In this document: positions 1 to 8,367 of the stretch, in pieces
Numbering within the stretch: position 1 is the stretch's first letter
Layout: each line of letters starts with the position of its first letter
Assembly: GCA_900770055.1 (NCBI GenBank)
Contig: CAAGJD010000056.1
Span: forward strand, 1-17,597
DNA length: 17,597 nt
Reading direction: 5' to 3'
DNA from: Acholeplasmatales bacterium
GTDB lineage: Bacteria; Bacillota_I; Bacilli_A; Acholeplasmatales; Anaeroplasmataceae
Program-made: the position numbers and the translations under genes
Notes under the pieces: generated by a model
The model's database searches: none
What the model saw: the letters and a program-made list of their open reading frames with translations, nothing else
What the model was told of the DNA's origin: nothing

Positions 1-18
1 ACGACGCTCTTCCGATCT
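1..18. other. Illumina sequencing adapter remnant at contig end
   Basis: The first 18 bases are identical to the 3' end of the Illumina TruSeq universal adapter. On the minus strand they directly follow the isomerase-like reading frame as the usual adapter read-through AGATCGGAAGAGCGTCGT. This is not genomic DNA. The true sequence begins at about position 19, and the gene reading into it is truncated artificially. Confidence 0.96.
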
Positions 19-776
19 TTTTTTATTAAATATTCAATAGATTCTATCTGATCTTTAGGATTATTTACCTCTATTAATATGGATGGATAAATATTTGCAT
101 TAATAATTGAATTATTAAATTCATTATAATCTATTTTCCCTTTTCCTATAGGAAGATGAATATCACATATTTTATCATTATCATTTATATGAATATGACT
201 TATATTGTCCTTTAAATAATCTATCCAATTATCATTAGATTTATCAAAAACACTTCTATGAGCATGATCATAACATATTTTTATTTTGTCATTATCAATA
301 CTATTCATTAATCCATTTAAGATGTCATATGACATATCAAACATATTCTCAATAAGAATTTCAACATCATATTCATTTATAATATTAAGCCAATATTCCT
401 TATTTTTATCAATAAAACCATCTACATAATATTTACTATAAAAATTAGGAATAATATTAGTATGAAATACTAATTTTTTAACTCCTAATCTTTGAGCAAT
501 TTCAATAGATTTTCTAATTCTTTTATCTGAAATAGCAACTATTTCCTTATCATATGAATGAATTGTAATATCAAAAAAAGCTCCATGAAGAATATCATTA
601 GAAGTATCCCTATTTAAAGCTAAATAGGTATTAATTATTTCATCTATTTTTTCATCATTTGAAATAACATCAGGCCAAAAGAAATCATCATATTCAAAAT
701 AGGCATTATATTTATTGACTATTTCTAATGATTTTTCTAATTCATCACGTTTTGGAATGATATATAACCTTCTCAT
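19..776 (-). CDS. Sugar phosphate isomerase/epimerase-like TIM-barrel protein (3' truncated)
   Basis: About 252 codons are present; the C-terminus is lost at the adapter junction. The protein resembles the AP-endonuclease-2/xylose-isomerase-like TIM-barrel family, which includes sugar phosphate isomerases and epimerases using a divalent metal. Visible family hallmarks, in order, are a VFHTN strand, ILIENMFD (a likely metal-ligand Glu), ICYDHAH, SHIHINDND followed by DIHLPIGKGKID, and a late ILIEVNNP with the second conserved Glu. The family usually has about 250-290 residues, so only a few residues are probably missing. The ATG at 774-776 is one base after the cyclase stop codon. Its GGAGG (783-787, 6 nt spacing) lies inside the last cyclase codons, so it is translationally linked to the cyclase. 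The substrate cannot be told, and an endonuclease IV-like or inosose-type activity is possible. The fold is confident and the reaction is not. Confidence 0.82.
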
Positions 777-777
777 T

Positions 778-2565
778 TTATTCCTCCTTTAAGCCATCTA
801 GTTGATAAACAAAAACCTCACTAACTTTACCTTTTAAAGGAATAGCGCCGATTTCTGTAACAATTACCTTGTCCTTTACAATCTCATATACATATTCACT
901 GATAAGTATTTGTCCTTTTTTAGCATTAGCTTCTAATCTTGCTGCAGTATTAACTGTATCGCCAATTGCAGTATAATCCATTCTAGTATCGCAGCCAATA
1001 TTTCCTACTACTGCATCACCACAATTAATTCCAATTCCATAGCTAATGCAACGACCAAATTTTTCCATTAACTTTTTATTTAATTCTTCACTACCTCTTG
1101 CGATATCTAATGCTGTTTTGCAAGAAGCTAAAACATAATCCTCTAATTCAAATGGAGCATTAAATATTGCCATAGTAGCATCACCAATAAATTTATCTAA
1201 TGTACCTTTATTTTTAAATATCGAATCAGTAGTTAATGATAAATATTCATTTAATATTCCAACCACTTCTATAGGAGGTAGTCCCTCTGACATTGGAGTA
1301 AATCCTCTAATATCAACAAATAATACTGAAATATGCTTTTTATCACTAGATAAAGCTAATTCATAGTTTCCTTCCTTTGATATATCAGCTAATACTTCTT
1401 TGCCAACATATTTACTAAAAGCGTTTAGTATTTTTTTCTTTTTTAAAACTTGATAGAAATAATCTATACCTAAATGTAAAATGAATATTATGATTAACAA
1501 TAAAATAGTTTCTAATATTCTTATTTCTATTCCATTTATAAATAATATTTTAGCAATTATTAAATATAATGCTATAAAAACAAATAAAGTAATAGCCTTA
1601 AATATAATTTTTAAATTAATTATTATTATGTAAAACAATAATGCTATTAGGGCAACAATAAAAGAATATAGCACATTATTTAATGGAAGATATGTTTGAT
1701 TTTCTAATAATGCTTCAAATATATTCGCATGAATTTCAACACCATATAATTGAGCTTTTTTATCTATGGGAGTATTATATGAATCCATTAATCCTGGGGC
1801 ATAAGCACCAACAAAAACAATTGAATCCTTAAAAGCCCTACCATCAACATAACCATTAATAACATCTGATAAAGATATGACTTCATAATCATTATGCTTT
1901 GCTTGATACTTAAAACCAAAAAATCCATCATTATTTTTAGGTATATTTGGTTTAATACCTGTATTATCACAATATTTCAAATATGTTTGGTAAGCTAAAG
2001 AATTAATTATCTCATCTTTATATTTTACACTCAATCTAGTATATCTAATAGAAGAATCACTATCAAAAAAAGTATTGGCAAAACCATAGCTTGATGAATC
2101 TTTTAATTTTTGATATGTGAATTCAACATTATAAACTACATCCTGTTTTATCTCTAATTGATTATTATTTATAAGAATATCATCCTTATAAATGATATTT
2201 ACAGCAGTAACAACATTACCTAATTCAGATGATTTTAAAGCAAAGGCATTATCGTTTATTTCATCTTTTTTGCTGACATACATAATATCGAAGCTTATAA
2301 CTGAAGGTTTAAAATCAGAATCAGATAATTTATCTAAAAGCATAGTTGGAATGCTTCTATCCCAAAATGAAGGATCACCAAATTCTGAAATAGTTTTTTC
2401 ATCAATTGCGATGATTTTTATTTTGTTATTTAAAGTCTGAGGTTTTTGATAAAATGAATCAAATAATAATTTATCAGCATTATAGCCTATTTTAGTTATT
2501 GAAAAGACAAAAGCTATAATAAAGATAATTGAGCCAATTATTATTTTATAAAAATGCTTTTTCAT
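778..2565 (-). CDS. CHASE2-domain class III adenylate cyclase, membrane-bound
   Basis: This 595-aa protein converts ATP to cAMP at the inner face of the membrane under control of an extracytoplasmic sensor. An N-terminal membrane helix (about 7-25) leads to a CHASE2 sensor domain (about 30-290), with the typical DSIVFVGAYAPGL and YGVEIHANIFEALL ending. Three closely packed helices follow (about 298-370), then a linker and the catalytic domain (about 408-590). The catalytic set is complete: metal-binding Asp418 (VDIRGFT) and Asp462 (KFIGDATMAIF), adenine-selecting Lys458 and Asp530 (MDYTAIGD), and the transition-state pair Asn539/Arg543 (NTAARLE). The Lys/Asp pair favours ATP over GTP. The start lies 8 nt after the FecR gene stop and has only a weak AGG, so coupling to FecR translation is likely. 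CHASE2 cyclases next to FecR-domain proteins are a known arrangement. No cAMP receptor is in the window. Confidence 0.94.
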   Translation of the reverse strand: MKKHFYKIIIGSIIFIIAFVFSITKIGYNADKLLFDSFYQKPQTLNNKIKIIAIDEKTISEFGDPSFWDRSIPTMLLDKLSDSDFKPSVISFDIMYVSKKDEINDNAFALKSSELGNVVTAVNIIYKDDILINNNQLEIKQDVVYNVEFTYQKLKDSSSYGFANTFFDSDSSIRYTRLSVKYKDEIINSLAYQTYLKYCDNTGIKPNIPKNNDGFFGFKYQAKHNDYEVISLSDVINGYVDGRAFKDSIVFVGAYAPGLMDSYNTPIDKKAQLYGVEIHANIFEALLENQTYLPLNNVLYSFIVALIALLFYIIIINLKIIFKAITLFVFIALYLIIAKILFINGIEIRILETILLLIIIFILHLGIDYFYQVLKKKKILNAFSKYVGKEVLADISKEGNYELALSSDKKHISVLFVDIRGFTPMSEGLPPIEVVGILNEYLSLTTDSIFKNKGTLDKFIGDATMAIFNAPFELEDYVLASCKTALDIARGSEELNKKLMEKFGRCISYGIGINCGDAVVGNIGCDTRMDYTAIGDTVNTAARLEANAKKGQILISEYVYEIVKDKVIVTEIGAIPLKGKVSEVFVYQLDGLKEE

Positions 2566-2573
2566 ATGATAAC

Positions 2574-3476
2574 CTATTCATTAATCCAAATTATTTCCAT
2601 ATCTGATTTAATCGGATTATTAAAATCATAATCCCAATGACCATTTATAGTTGGCTTTAATGAAGGAATATTAATTATACTTCCATAGCTAATATTATCT
2701 AGAGTTGCAAAAACTTGATCATTATAAATGAATTTCACATTATAAGTTTTCATTTTATTAAAGATTATTTCTTCAATTTCTTCTTTACTAGCAGAAAGAT
2801 CATTTCCTTCATCAATTCCAAAATTTAAAAATTCTAATGTTTCTACATCTAAATCATAATAATCTATTGCCTCATAAAATTCTTTATTATTTTCCTCAAA
2901 TATATATGTAGAATCTTCATTTACCTCAACTATTTCATCATTGTATTTGACTTCAATTTTTCCTTCAAAAACCTCTAATATTGTTTTATATACTCCATTT
3001 TCTTTTATAGTCGATACTCTAAATGAGGTACCTCTAATAGCCATTGTAGTATCTCCTGCTTCTACAAAAAATTCTTGAAGATCAGTAAGTTTTTCTGTAA
3101 CATGAATAGTTATTGAGCCTTCAACTAGTTTTATTCTTGTTTTAGCATTTTTTTCATTTCCCGAAGCTACTAAATCAAATTTAGTATTAGGCTCTGATAA
3201 TAAATATTTATCAGAATCAAGCTGTAAATATAAATAGCTTTCATCTAAAGTGGATACACTATCGTTATTTTCAAGTCTCATATCAACATAAGGATTAATG
3301 TTAGTATCAGAATTTCCTCTATATACCTCACTAACACCATCTATTTTATAGACTTTAATACTACGATAAGACTCTTCCTTATTATTTAAAAGAATTATCG
3401 TAATTATTATTCCAACAATGATAATTAGAGAAATAATAGCTGGTATAATTATTTTTTTTAAAGATATTTTTTTCAT
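2574..3476 (-). CDS. Membrane-anchored FecR-domain protein with C-terminal InlB-B-like repeat
   Basis: This is a 300-aa protein. Residues 1-7 are basic and a single hydrophobic helix (about 9-30) follows, giving a type II anchor with the rest outside the cell. A FecR domain spans about 41-195. It includes an early VSEVYRGN strand, the LVEGSITIHV strand, the hallmark AGDTTMAIRGTSFRV (140-154) and EVFEGKIEV. The last 55 residues (about 245-298, starting YNVKFIYND and ending EIIWI) look like one degenerate Listeria-Bacteroides (InlB B / Flg_new) repeat, the type also found at the protease C-terminus. FecR domains usually transmit extracellular signals, classically to sigma factors. No sigma factor is encoded here, and the partner is more likely the CHASE2 cyclase 8 nt downstream. 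The start follows the protease stop by 3 nt, with GGAGG (3485-3489, 8 nt spacing) inside the protease reading frame. Confidence 0.87.
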   Translation of the reverse strand: MKKISLKKIIIPAIISLIIIVGIIITIILLNNKEESYRSIKVYKIDGVSEVYRGNSDTNINPYVDMRLENNDSVSTLDESYLYLQLDSDKYLLSEPNTKFDLVASGNEKNAKTRIKLVEGSITIHVTEKLTDLQEFFVEAGDTTMAIRGTSFRVSTIKENGVYKTILEVFEGKIEVKYNDEIVEVNEDSTYIFEENNKEFYEAIDYYDLDVETLEFLNFGIDEGNDLSASKEEIEEIIFNKMKTYNVKFIYNDQVFATLDNISYGSIINIPSLKPTINGHWDYDFNNPIKSDMEIIWINE

Positions 3477-3479
3477 AAA

Positions 3480-6400
3480 TTATTCCTCCACTATCACAAT
3501 ATTGTAAATTCCTGTTTTATCTACATAGAATTCTACATTTCCAAAATATATAGTAGGATCGTTTTCAATTTGAAATTTAGCACAGCTTATAATGTAAGCC
3601 TTACCTATTTCAAACTCTACACTACCAGCTGAAACTATTTCAATCCATTTAGCATATAAAGTAATATCTTTATTTACAATAGAATCATCAATAGCTTTAT
3701 TAACAAAACTACTATCTAAATACCAACCATCAAAAATAAATCCATCTTGAGTTAAAACAGGGAGCTTTCCTAAATTATCAGATTCAAAGCCTGAAGGATT
3801 ATCACCATGTCCATTATTATTAAATGTAATATTATAAAACTTTCCCCAACATGCATATAATACTAAATCTGAAGTTACTAAAGTATCAAAATCATATTCA
3901 TTACTTAATCTTTCATCGATATACCAACCAATAAAGACAAATCCTTCTAGTGTTGGTTCTGTAGGAATTACTACCTTTTCATTATGGTTCACTATTTGTG
4001 ATTCAACACTACTTCCACCATTAGAAACAAAAGTAACAGTATAAGTCGAATTATCATCACCAACATTAAAAGTAATATTTTTAGTTAATTTTCCATGGAA
4101 AATTCTACCTATATTTGTACCAATATTAGCTTTATCAGCATACATTAACAAGAATTCATCTCTATAAGTATCAAAATCTATTTCAATATAGCCTTCATAG
4201 CTTCCACTATTTAATTTACCTAAATTAAATTGTTGATAACTATTTAATATGACTTTTTGATATTCTAAAGAATTTACTTCTTTATAATATAAATAGATTG
4301 GATAATAATGAGGTTCATATTTATTAATGCCTTTCAAACTAGTCTCAAATGGAAGCTCATTTATTTCTAATAATCCAAGTTCATCACTTGTAATTGCAAT
4401 TGAATAAGTTAAAAAGTTATTATAGATATTATTATTTTCATCGATAATATCATACTTGATAATAACATCATCATCATTTGAAAATCTCAAATTTTCATTA
4501 ACAACAATATCTTTAATATCAAATGAAAAAGTATATGTTTTGTCATTTTCTAATTGAATTTTTCTATATTCATAAGCCTTCTTTAATAAATCAAAATTAT
4601 TTTTTTCTAGCATGAAAAATCCATTAAATGATAAATCACCATTATATATTATCAAACTATTTGATAATTCATTGATACCATATTCAGTTAAGCTATTAAA
4701 CTTTGTATACTTAAAGCCATCACTATATTCAAAGTTTGAAAATCCTCGATGATAATTATCATCCTTAAAATATAGTTTGGATTTATTTAATTCACTTACA
4801 TTTACAGTTGTTTTATTAAATACTTCATTTACTTCAATAGTATCTCTATATATTAGTATAGTATCTTCTTTACCATCTAAATCATCATAATCTTTATTAC
4901 AATATTCAGCAATAACATCATATGTACCATAAGGAACATGAATACTATAACTATCCTTATTTAGTAAATAATTATTTTCGTCAAAATCATAAAGACTAAT
5001 ATTAGTATCAATAGTATATTTTTTTCCATTATACTCTTCAATAATATAAGTTGAACGATTATAATAAGTATTTTCACCATCAACAAATTCAAATACTAAT
5101 GCATTATATTTATCAGATGCAGTGATTGTATGAACCTCATCTTGATTTTCACTAGTATATTTTATGAATTGATAATCTATTCCATATCTAGTACTAATCA
5201 AAATTAATAAATCAGTATCATATTTAAAATCACTTCCCAATAAGAAAATATCATATGTTATTTCTGCATTACTAGTATAAGGTACTGATACTAGTTCATT
5301 ATCATCATTTAAATAACATACATCTATAGAATAGATATTGTCATCATTCCTATAATCTAAATTTAAACAATGATAGATCTTGGTATTAAAATTCATTGTT
5401 AGTATAGTGTCACTTGTAAATAATTCAGGGAAAATACTAGCATAATGAGTTAATTGGTATTTTACAGTGTAGACATTACTAGAATTTCCAAACATATAAG
5501 TATTTGTAGGTATATCACCATAATAAATTGTATATATAAGTTTTTCTGATTCATCATATAAATTTGCATTATCTACAATAGTGAATTTTGATGATTTGTA
5601 GCTATAAAGTTCATTATAATCTTCACTATATTCCATATCAATATAATATGATTCATTAGGAAATTCTACATAGCCTTGCATAATATAGTCGTTATAAACT
5701 CCACTCATATTATAATCAACATATTCTTCATAATCATATTCTTCTTTTAATGAAGTTAATTGGAATTCAAAAGAATTAAGAGCAAAATCATAAAGCATAT
5801 TTTTATCTATAAGCTTATTAGTTTCTAGGATAATATCAAGTCCACGAACACCATTATCGCTATTATTAATAAATAATACACAGTTAATTGAATAATTTCC
5901 AGGTGTGACATATACCTTATTATCTTTAGAAACAATACCAGTATTAACCATATTTTCAAGATTATTATCATCACCTAAAGCTACTAAATATCCTAAATCT
6001 CCATTAGCTGTATCTAAACTTGTTCGTGTAGTAATATCGATTTCTACTGCATTTGATTTTTCTTCACTAAAATCAATACTTGTAGTTTCATCATTAATAA
6101 TTACATACTTAGATAAAATATATCCATCATTACTTGCCATAACAAGCTTATAGCTACCATTTGTTGCGTATATTGAAGGTTTTATAGGATCATTTATATC
6201 AATTCTTTTATATCCAAAAGGAGTCTCTAAATATAGGCATATGTTTTGTAAATCAGTATTGATTGTAATATTATGAAGCTCGCTACTATCAATAGTATAT
6301 TCTTCTATCTTTGGCACTTCAACATTATAAATAGAATCACCAAACACATAAACTAAATTAGCTTTATCGTTTTCAAAAACACTATAAGGTAAATATAAAT

Positions 6401-8018
6401 ATCCTTTTTTAGAATAACCTAATTTTATATTTCCGTTTTCTTTTATTATATAACCATATTTATTATCAACATCAAATGATGATAATCCATGTTCATTTTC
6501 AACTGTAGAATATTTATTTCCATCTTTATCTAAAAAATAAATTTTACAACCAGGAACATCCGCAAAATCTGATTCTATTTCAAAACCAAAATAGCTTGCA
6601 TAATCTATATCTATTATTCCTTCAAAAACATTATCAACAAATGTTTTATCATTAGAAGTGTATTCTTCTACATTTTCTAAAGATAAAGGTATGGCAATAA
6701 TATAAGATTCATTAGAATATTTTGATAAATCTATTTGTATTGAATAATTTAAGCTATAACCATCTACATCTACTTCAGCTAAAATATTTATATCATTAGT
6801 GTTTGTTCCAGTAGATGGATCATAGATTTCATTTAATATCGCAAATATAATTTTACTTTTATTATTTGCGTAGATTTCATCATATAGTTTTAATGATATT
6901 TCGAAATTATTCTTATCTATTCTTTCTATATCTAGAGTCATTTTATTATTCATTTTTAATTTAGCAGCAACTAATGAATCAGTTGTAATTTTAGAATCTG
7001 ATAAAATATATCCTTGACTTGTAGTAAATAATATTGACTTTTCTAATATATCTGTTACAGCAGCTAAATTTCTATTTTCTACACTACCACTACCAAATAC
7101 AGAATATAAAGCTGCAGCATATCCTGAAATATATGCAGCACTTGCTGAAGTACCAGTAAAATATTCATAAGTATTTGTACCTGAAGTAGTATAATATTGT
7201 GCAGGTGCAAAATAAGCATTATTATGCATACCATGATCCATACTAAAATCATTTGACCATGAAGCTTTCTCACTTTGACCACCATTCATTACATAAGATA
7301 CAACAGGATTAGCACCTCTAATTGATGCAGGATAATAATTATCAACACTATCTGCTCCATGATTTCCAGCAGCAGTTAAAACTAATATTCCTTTATTTAC
7401 TGCTTTATCTATTATACTTTCTAATGCTAATGGCTTATAGTTTAAATACTTAGAAAAAGATAAATTAATAATATCAGCATTGTTATCAATAGCGTAATTA
7501 ATACCTTTAATTATGGTAGATATATCTCCCTTACCATTAGAATCTAATACCTTTACAGGCATTAATTCTACATCAAATAAACCTGCCATACCTGAAATAC
7601 CTTTACTATTATTAGATGTTGCGGCAATAATACCAGAAACCTTAGTACCATGGTAATTACTAGAATCATCTGAATTTTCATCACTAGCTATTTCTTTATT
7701 ATTTACATAATCATATCCATTAGTAACTCTACCAACTAAATCTTCATGTAATGCATTAATACCAGTATCTAATACTGCTACCTTAACTTTGGATGCTTCA
7801 ATAGATTGTTCTGTTAAGTAACTATCAAGCTTATTCCAAATACTAACACTATCAATACCAACTTCTAATGAAGTATTATTATTCTGGAATTCATCATTAG
7901 TATTATCAGTTATTGAGTATCCTTGTGCCTCCATAACATTATCAAGAGTAATACCAATAATATCCTCATTATTTTTAAATTTATTAATTTCTTCATCGTT
8001 AGCTGATACTAATAACAT
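3480..8018 (-). CDS. Subtilisin-like (S8) serine protease, main part, cut off from its signal peptide by a frameshift
   Basis: This 1512-codon frame holds the rest of a propeptide, an S8 catalytic domain and a very long C-terminus. The triad is Asp84 (VAVLDTGIN), His123 (YHGTKVSGI) and Ser291 (GTSASAA), with oxyanion Asn219 (TAAGNHG). All are intact. Residues about 310-1325 match no domain I can name. They are rich in Asn, Asp and Tyr and look beta-rich, with recurring turn motifs of the form G(S/T/N)Y (NGSYKLV, PGNYSIN, YGTYDVI, SGSYEGY) that suggest repeated sandwich modules. Two InlB-B-like repeats follow (about 1326-1391 and 1392-1460, both with GFxFxGWY and LYAxW). There is no LPXTG motif or C-terminal helix. 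The first ATG (8016-8018) has no proper ribosome-binding site and no signal peptide precedes it. The real start lies upstream at 8206 in another frame, separated by a 14-bp duplication. As written, this protein would stay in the cytoplasm or not be made. Confidence 0.9.
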   Translation of the reverse strand: MLLVSANDEEINKFKNNEDIIGITLDNVMEAQGYSITDNTNDEFQNNNTSLEVGIDSVSIWNKLDSYLTEQSIEASKVKVAVLDTGINALHEDLVGRVTNGYDYVNNKEIASDENSDDSSNYHGTKVSGIIAATSNNSKGISGMAGLFDVELMPVKVLDSNGKGDISTIIKGINYAIDNNADIINLSFSKYLNYKPLALESIIDKAVNKGILVLTAAGNHGADSVDNYYPASIRGANPVVSYVMNGGQSEKASWSNDFSMDHGMHNNAYFAPAQYYTTSGTNTYEYFTGTSASAAYISGYAAALYSVFGSGSVENRNLAAVTDILEKSILFTTSQGYILSDSKITTDSLVAAKLKMNNKMTLDIERIDKNNFEISLKLYDEIYANNKSKIIFAILNEIYDPSTGTNTNDINILAEVDVDGYSLNYSIQIDLSKYSNESYIIAIPLSLENVEEYTSNDKTFVDNVFEGIIDIDYASYFGFEIESDFADVPGCKIYFLDKDGNKYSTVENEHGLSSFDVDNKYGYIIKENGNIKLGYSKKGYLYLPYSVFENDKANLVYVFGDSIYNVEVPKIEEYTIDSSELHNITINTDLQNICLYLETPFGYKRIDINDPIKPSIYATNGSYKLVMASNDGYILSKYVIINDETTSIDFSEEKSNAVEIDITTRTSLDTANGDLGYLVALGDDNNLENMVNTGIVSKDNKVYVTPGNYSINCVLFINNSDNGVRGLDIILETNKLIDKNMLYDFALNSFEFQLTSLKEEYDYEEYVDYNMSGVYNDYIMQGYVEFPNESYYIDMEYSEDYNELYSYKSSKFTIVDNANLYDESEKLIYTIYYGDIPTNTYMFGNSSNVYTVKYQLTHYASIFPELFTSDTILTMNFNTKIYHCLNLDYRNDDNIYSIDVCYLNDDNELVSVPYTSNAEITYDIFLLGSDFKYDTDLLILISTRYGIDYQFIKYTSENQDEVHTITASDKYNALVFEFVDGENTYYNRSTYIIEEYNGKKYTIDTNISLYDFDENNYLLNKDSYSIHVPYGTYDVIAEYCNKDYDDLDGKEDTILIYRDTIEVNEVFNKTTVNVSELNKSKLYFKDDNYHRGFSNFEYSDGFKYTKFNSLTEYGINELSNSLIIYNGDLSFNGFFMLEKNNFDLLKKAYEYRKIQLENDKTYTFSFDIKDIVVNENLRFSNDDDVIIKYDIIDENNNIYNNFLTYSIAITSDELGLLEINELPFETSLKGINKYEPHYYPIYLYYKEVNSLEYQKVILNSYQQFNLGKLNSGSYEGYIEIDFDTYRDEFLLMYADKANIGTNIGRIFHGKLTKNITFNVGDDNSTYTVTFVSNGGSSVESQIVNHNEKVVIPTEPTLEGFVFIGWYIDERLSNEYDFDTLVTSDLVLYACWGKFYNITFNNNGHGDNPSGFESDNLGKLPVLTQDGFIFDGWYLDSSFVNKAIDDSIVNKDITLYAKWIEIVSAGSVEFEIGKAYIISCAKFQIENDPTIYFGNVEFYVDKTGIYNIVIVEE

Positions 8019-8026
8019 AGTATCAG

Positions 8027-8057
8027 TTAAATAGTAACCTTTAAATAGTAACCTTTA
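8027..8057. repeat. Perfect 14-bp tandem duplication that breaks the protease frame
   Basis: The unit TTAAATAGTAACCT occurs at 8027-8040 and again at 8041-8054, and the first three bases of a third copy follow (8055-8057). Fourteen is not a multiple of three. Two copies therefore put the signal-peptide frame and the protease frame out of register, while one copy puts them in register. The 17 matching bases on each side allow strand slippage or recombination between copies. Confidence 0.97.
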
Positions 8058-8206
8058 TTATTATGCAAGAATTCTTCTATTTTTAAGGAATTCTTAAATT
8101 CCAAAATATAATTTGAACTATCAGAGTTATTATTCAAACCTATAATTAATGTAAAAATTCCAATTATAAAAAAAATAAAAGTTAAAAAAATCCCTATTTT
8201 TTTCAT
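8027..8206 (-). pseudogene. N-terminal fragment of the same protease: signal peptide and first half of the propeptide
   Basis: The ATG at 8204-8206 is preceded by GGAGG (8218-8222, 11 nt away) and is preferred over an ATG at 8237-8239 that has no such site. The 59-aa product begins MKKIG, has a long hydrophobic helix fitting a Sec signal or anchor, and continues with NYILEFKNSLKIEEFL, which resembles the first strand and helix of an I9-type subtilase propeptide. It then runs into a tandem 14-bp repeat and stops at 8027-8029. If one repeat copy is removed, the frame runs from KGYYL through T-D-T into MLLVSANDEE of the large frame. That gives a continuous propeptide and a 1570-aa preproprotease. 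The two pieces are therefore one gene split by a duplication. The fragment stop and the downstream ATG are only 8 nt apart, so reinitiation is conceivable. Confidence 0.88.
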
Positions 8207-8247
8207 ATAAACTATAACCTCCGAATGATTTAATAACAACTATTATA

Positions 8248-8256
8248 ATTATAACA
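8248..8256 (-). promoter_or_regulatory. Extended -10 promoter of the protease-FecR-cyclase operon
   Basis: On the minus strand the sequence reads TGTTATAAT, a perfect TGn extended -10 with consensus TATAAT at 8248-8253. The predicted start is near 8241, about 20 nt before the GGAGG at 8218-8222. At the usual spacing there is no convincing TTGACA-like -35, which suggests dependence on the extended element or on an activator. Confidence 0.65.
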
Positions 8257-8272
8257 TTGTTTCTAATAAAAA

Positions 8273-8288
8273 GTATTAAATAGAATAC
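8273..8288. promoter_or_regulatory. Candidate operator palindrome upstream of the protease operon promoter
   Basis: GTATT-AAATAG-AATAC is a perfect 5-bp inverted repeat with a 6-bp spacer. It is centred about 39-40 bp upstream of the predicted transcription start, over the weak -35 position. That is where an activator replacing -35 contacts would bind. The LuxR-type regulator encoded just upstream is the obvious candidate. In such AT-rich DNA a short palindrome can arise by chance. Confidence 0.35.
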
Positions 8289-8320
8289 ATAAAAGGAAGG
8301 GTGTTTTTAGGGTGTATAAC

Positions 8321-8355
8321 AAAAAAACGAAAAAAGGCTATGAATTCTCATAGCC
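8321..8355 (-). terminator. Intrinsic terminator of the LuxR-type regulator gene
   Basis: A hairpin of 8 perfect base pairs (GGCTATGA / TCATAGCC, loop ATTC, 8336-8355) is followed on the minus strand by TTTTTTCGTTTTTTT. It begins 13 nt after the regulator stop codon. It separates the regulator transcript from the protease operon, which has its own promoter. Confidence 0.9.
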
Positions 8356-8367
8356 AAATTAACAAAA

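Noticed and set aside
8207..8239. Upstream ATG (8237-8239) as start of the protease N-terminal fragment
   Set aside because: It has no Shine-Dalgarno sequence, adds residues before a clear signal peptide, and would place the GGAGG inside the coding sequence. The ATG at 8204-8206 has that site upstream.
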